A stretch of 44,368 nt of DNA, taken from contig NZ_JAAIJQ010000045.1 of NCBI RefSeq assembly GCF_010820565.1, positions 1-44,368 of the forward strand, read 5' to 3'. Every line of letters begins with the position of its first letter. Within the stretch, counting starts at the first letter, position 1. Positions 42,651 to 44,368 of the stretch are shown in pieces. The notes under the pieces are model-generated. The model saw nothing but the letters and a program-made list of their open reading frames with translations. It was not told the origin of the DNA and ran no database searches. This DNA comes from Thiorhodococcus minor (lineage in GTDB: Bacteria > Pseudomonadota > Gammaproteobacteria > Chromatiales > Chromatiaceae). The translations under genes and the position numbers were made by a program.

Positions 42651-43702
42651 AGACACCGCCTCCCTCAATGTCGCGCCTGCGGGAGCCAACGCACGACAGC
42701 GGCTACAAACTGCTCTACAGCCACGCTGACATGGTACGCGATCTGCTGCGCGGCTTCGTGCCCGGCGCCTGGGTGCACCGACTCGACCTCACTACCCTAG
42801 AGCGCTGCAGCGGCAGCTATGTCACCGACGACTTGCGCGACCGCGCCGACGACCTCGTCTGGCGGCTGCGTTGGGGCGCCGATTGGCTCTACGTTTACCT
42901 GCTGCTGGAATTCCAATCTACCGTAGATCCTTGGATGGCCGTGCGCATCCAGACCTACCTCGGTCTGCTCTACCAGGACCTCATTCGGGCCAAGAACTTG
43001 AGCGCAGCGGGGCGTTTACCGCCCGTTCTTCCGGTCGTGCTCTACAATGGCGTCACGCCTTGGACCGCTGCCGACACGCTAGAGCCGCTGATCGAGCCGG
43101 CTCCGCTCGTGCTTGACACCTATCGACCGCGGCAGGCTTACCTGCTGCTCGACGAGCAACGGCTCGCCAAGGCCGGCCCGCTGCCCGAGCGCAACCTCTG
43201 TGCCGCCCTCTTCCGGCTCGAAGCCAGCCGAGGGGTGGACGAGACGATGGGCATCGTCCAAGCTCTGGTCGACTGGCTCAAGGCGCCGGAGCAGACCGGC
43301 CTGCGCCGTGCCTTCGCGGTCTGGTTTGGTCGCATCTTTCTGCCGAAGCGGCTGCCGGGCGTGCAGTTGCCGCCCATTGGAGATCTCTGCGAGGTATATC
43401 ACATGTTGGCCGACAATCTGGAAACCTGGACTGATCAGTGGAAGCGGGAGGGCATCGAGCAAGGCATCGAGCGAGGCCTCGCGCAAGGCATGGAGCAAGG
43501 TCGCGAAGCGACCCGCCACATTCTCGTCCGTCAGGTGCGACGCCGCTTTGGCGCGACCACCGCCGAGCGGACCAAACCGCTGCTCGCGCGCATCACAGAC
43601 CTCCAGCAGCTAGAGGATCTGGCTGAGCAACTGCTCATCAGCGCCGACGGAGACGATTGGTTACAGGCGCTCCGCGACATCTGCGCTGGCAACGAACAAT
43701 AG
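42647..43702 (+). CDS. Rpn-family recombination-promoting nuclease/putative transposase (copy 2)
   Basis: A 351-aa paralogue of the gene at 38192, very similar along its full length (shared GSYVTDDLRDRADDLVWRLR, LPPVLPVVLYNG, and DQLL/EQLLISADGDDWLQA). It keeps the LLLEFQS nuclease-type element. Differences cluster in the C-terminal repeat, where EGIEQGIERGLAQGMEQGRE carries one more EQG-type unit (four residues) than copy 1. Shared sequence extends before the start (GTCCAC) and past the stop (CAATAGCG), so the duplicated unit is larger than the ORF. Both copies look intact. Confidence 0.87.
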   Translation: MKTPPPSMSRLREPTHDSGYKLLYSHADMVRDLLRGFVPGAWVHRLDLTTLERCSGSYVTDDLRDRADDLVWRLRWGADWLYVYLLLEFQSTVDPWMAVRIQTYLGLLYQDLIRAKNLSAAGRLPPVLPVVLYNGVTPWTAADTLEPLIEPAPLVLDTYRPRQAYLLLDEQRLAKAGPLPERNLCAALFRLEASRGVDETMGIVQALVDWLKAPEQTGLRRAFAVWFGRIFLPKRLPGVQLPPIGDLCEVYHMLADNLETWTDQWKREGIEQGIERGLAQGMEQGREATRHILVRQVRRRFGATTAERTKPLLARITDLQQLEDLAEQLLISADGDDWLQALRDICAGNEQ

Positions 43703-43763
43703 CGTCATACCTGCTTCACCCAACAAACAAGAACCTGATCTGAGCGCGCAGACGGCAAGCCCG

Positions 43764-43778
43764 TTAGGGTGGACGAGC
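43764..43778 (+). repeat. Left end of a family B repeat, abutting REPIN copy 4
   Basis: TTAGGGTGGACGAGC matches the left end of the family B repeat and then passes directly into the ACTGTGAAG end of the family A element. The same B-end-to-A junction, inverted, occurs at 19117. Confidence 0.6.
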
Positions 43779-43920
43779 GACTGTGAAGAGATTCCCCGTA
43801 GGTTGAGCTGAGGTACGAAGCCCAACAAGGCGACCGGGTAAGGCGCTGATTTTAAAACTCCTGCGTCGGTCAAATCGATGGCAAGACGCGATTTGCGGTG
43901 TGCTCGGAATACTCTCACAG
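43779..43920 (-). repeat. REPIN-like element A, copy 4 (diverged)
   Basis: It starts GACTGTGAAGAGATTC, contains GTAGGTTGAGCTGAGGTACG..GAAGCCCAAC, and ends GAATACTCTCACAG. It aligns end to end with the reverse complement of copy 2 but with many substitutions, and the outer two bases of each inverted end are lost. It is the oldest-looking member. Confidence 0.75.
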
Positions 43921-43924
43921 CCCA

Positions 43925-44003
43925 GTAGGGTGGGCGAGCGCGAGCGAAGTCCACCGAGCCCCGCGCCGACATTGGCGGACTGCGCTGCCCTTGTCCGCCC
44001 TAC
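43925..44003 (+). repeat. Palindromic repeat family B (variant, uninterrupted)
   Basis: GTAGGGTGGGCGAGCGCGAG at 43925 and CTTGTCCGCCCTAC ending at 44003 are imperfect inverted ends of a 79-bp unit. It follows REPIN copy 4 by four bases. Confidence 0.75.
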
Positions 44004-44236
44004 AGCGGCTCGATGCCAAAACCGCTGCAGATGAGTCAAGTCGTTGCAGCGCACGACTCCTCGGGACGCGGCCTACGACGCCAAGACGCGCGAGCCGCCT
44101 GGTCATGACCGATGACAGAAGCGCTGCCTCACGAGCCCAGCCAGCCGACATTCGGCACTGCGTCACCAGGCAAACTGGGCATCCTACGACGCATCGGTCA
44201 CAGGTGAAGCCTCGCTAGCAACCCGACGCCTCGAGC

Positions 44237-44353
44237 CAGGACCAGAATTTCAAGAACCTCATCCTCGACTACCCGCGCGAGACGATCGCGTTGAGTGCGG
44301 TCAGCGAATTTGATGGTTACACGATCGGGCTAGCTGATGGAAGTCAGCGCTGA
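44237..44353 (+). pseudogene. N-terminal fragment of an Rpn-like family protein
   Basis: The frame QDQNFKNLILDYPRETIALS matches the start region of the same putative-transposase family as the remnant at 39522 (usually ..DQNFKNLILDYPREAL..). Then it drifts into EFDGYTIGLADGSQR and stops at 44351. No start codon with a family-like N-terminus is present. The fragment is cut off from the rest of such a gene. Confidence 0.6.
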
Positions 44354-44368
44354 GCGGCGTGTTGGTCG

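Overview
The window is GC-rich, tightly packed DNA with proteobacterial signatures. The best guess is a gammaproteobacterial sulfur oxidiser of the purple sulfur bacterial type (Chromatiaceae-like). The main support is a flavocytochrome c sulfide dehydrogenase (fccB, fccA) whose sequence closely follows the Allochromatium enzyme as I remember it, next to a multihaem cytochrome, a DUF302 protein and a periplasmic rhodanese. This taxonomic call is inference; no rRNA or marker gene lies in the window.

Layout. 1-756: decayed gene fragments, including a PtsP-like (PTS enzyme I family) piece. 757-6057: eight overlapping genes of an Mrp-type cation/proton antiporter with no full-length MrpA. 6080-11890: a tandem universal stress protein, a CPA2 (Kef-type) antiporter and a P2-type cation ATPase. 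The first 12 kb is therefore mostly ion homeostasis. 12239-18754: the sulfur/redox block, with an unusual fusion of nine c-type haem sites to a b-type membrane domain immediately upstream of fccA-fccB on the minus strand. 19298-20965: a PAS-PAS-GGDEF diguanylate cyclase.

21230-35410: a fructose block. On the minus strand are oprB (outer-membrane porin), fruB (IIA-HPr-EI), fruK and fruA, followed by an aroE-like gene with no standard start codon. On the plus strand are a lone periplasmic solute-binding protein and a TorS-like hybrid histidine kinase; an OmpR-type regulator lies beyond them on the minus strand. The binding protein, kinase and regulator look like a sugar-sensing arm for the uptake genes (inference). 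Two nearly identical minus-strand terminators lie on the two sides of the aroE-like gene.

35645-37728: a PspA/IM30-family gene coupled to a polytopic membrane protein, with a sigma54-like promoter candidate. 38192-44368: an accessory region with two paralogous Rpn-family nuclease genes, remnants of a related family, an FAD oxidoreductase and a GtrA-type flippase.

Dispersed repeats run through the window. A REP-associated transposase (RAYT, 33986-34516) is flanked by palindromes that match four scattered REPIN-like elements. A second palindromic family (GTAGGGTGGACGAGCG type) is repeatedly interrupted by the first. A third repeat, with AACCGCAAAGG arms, occurs twice. Identifications rest on reading motifs by eye; no database search was run.
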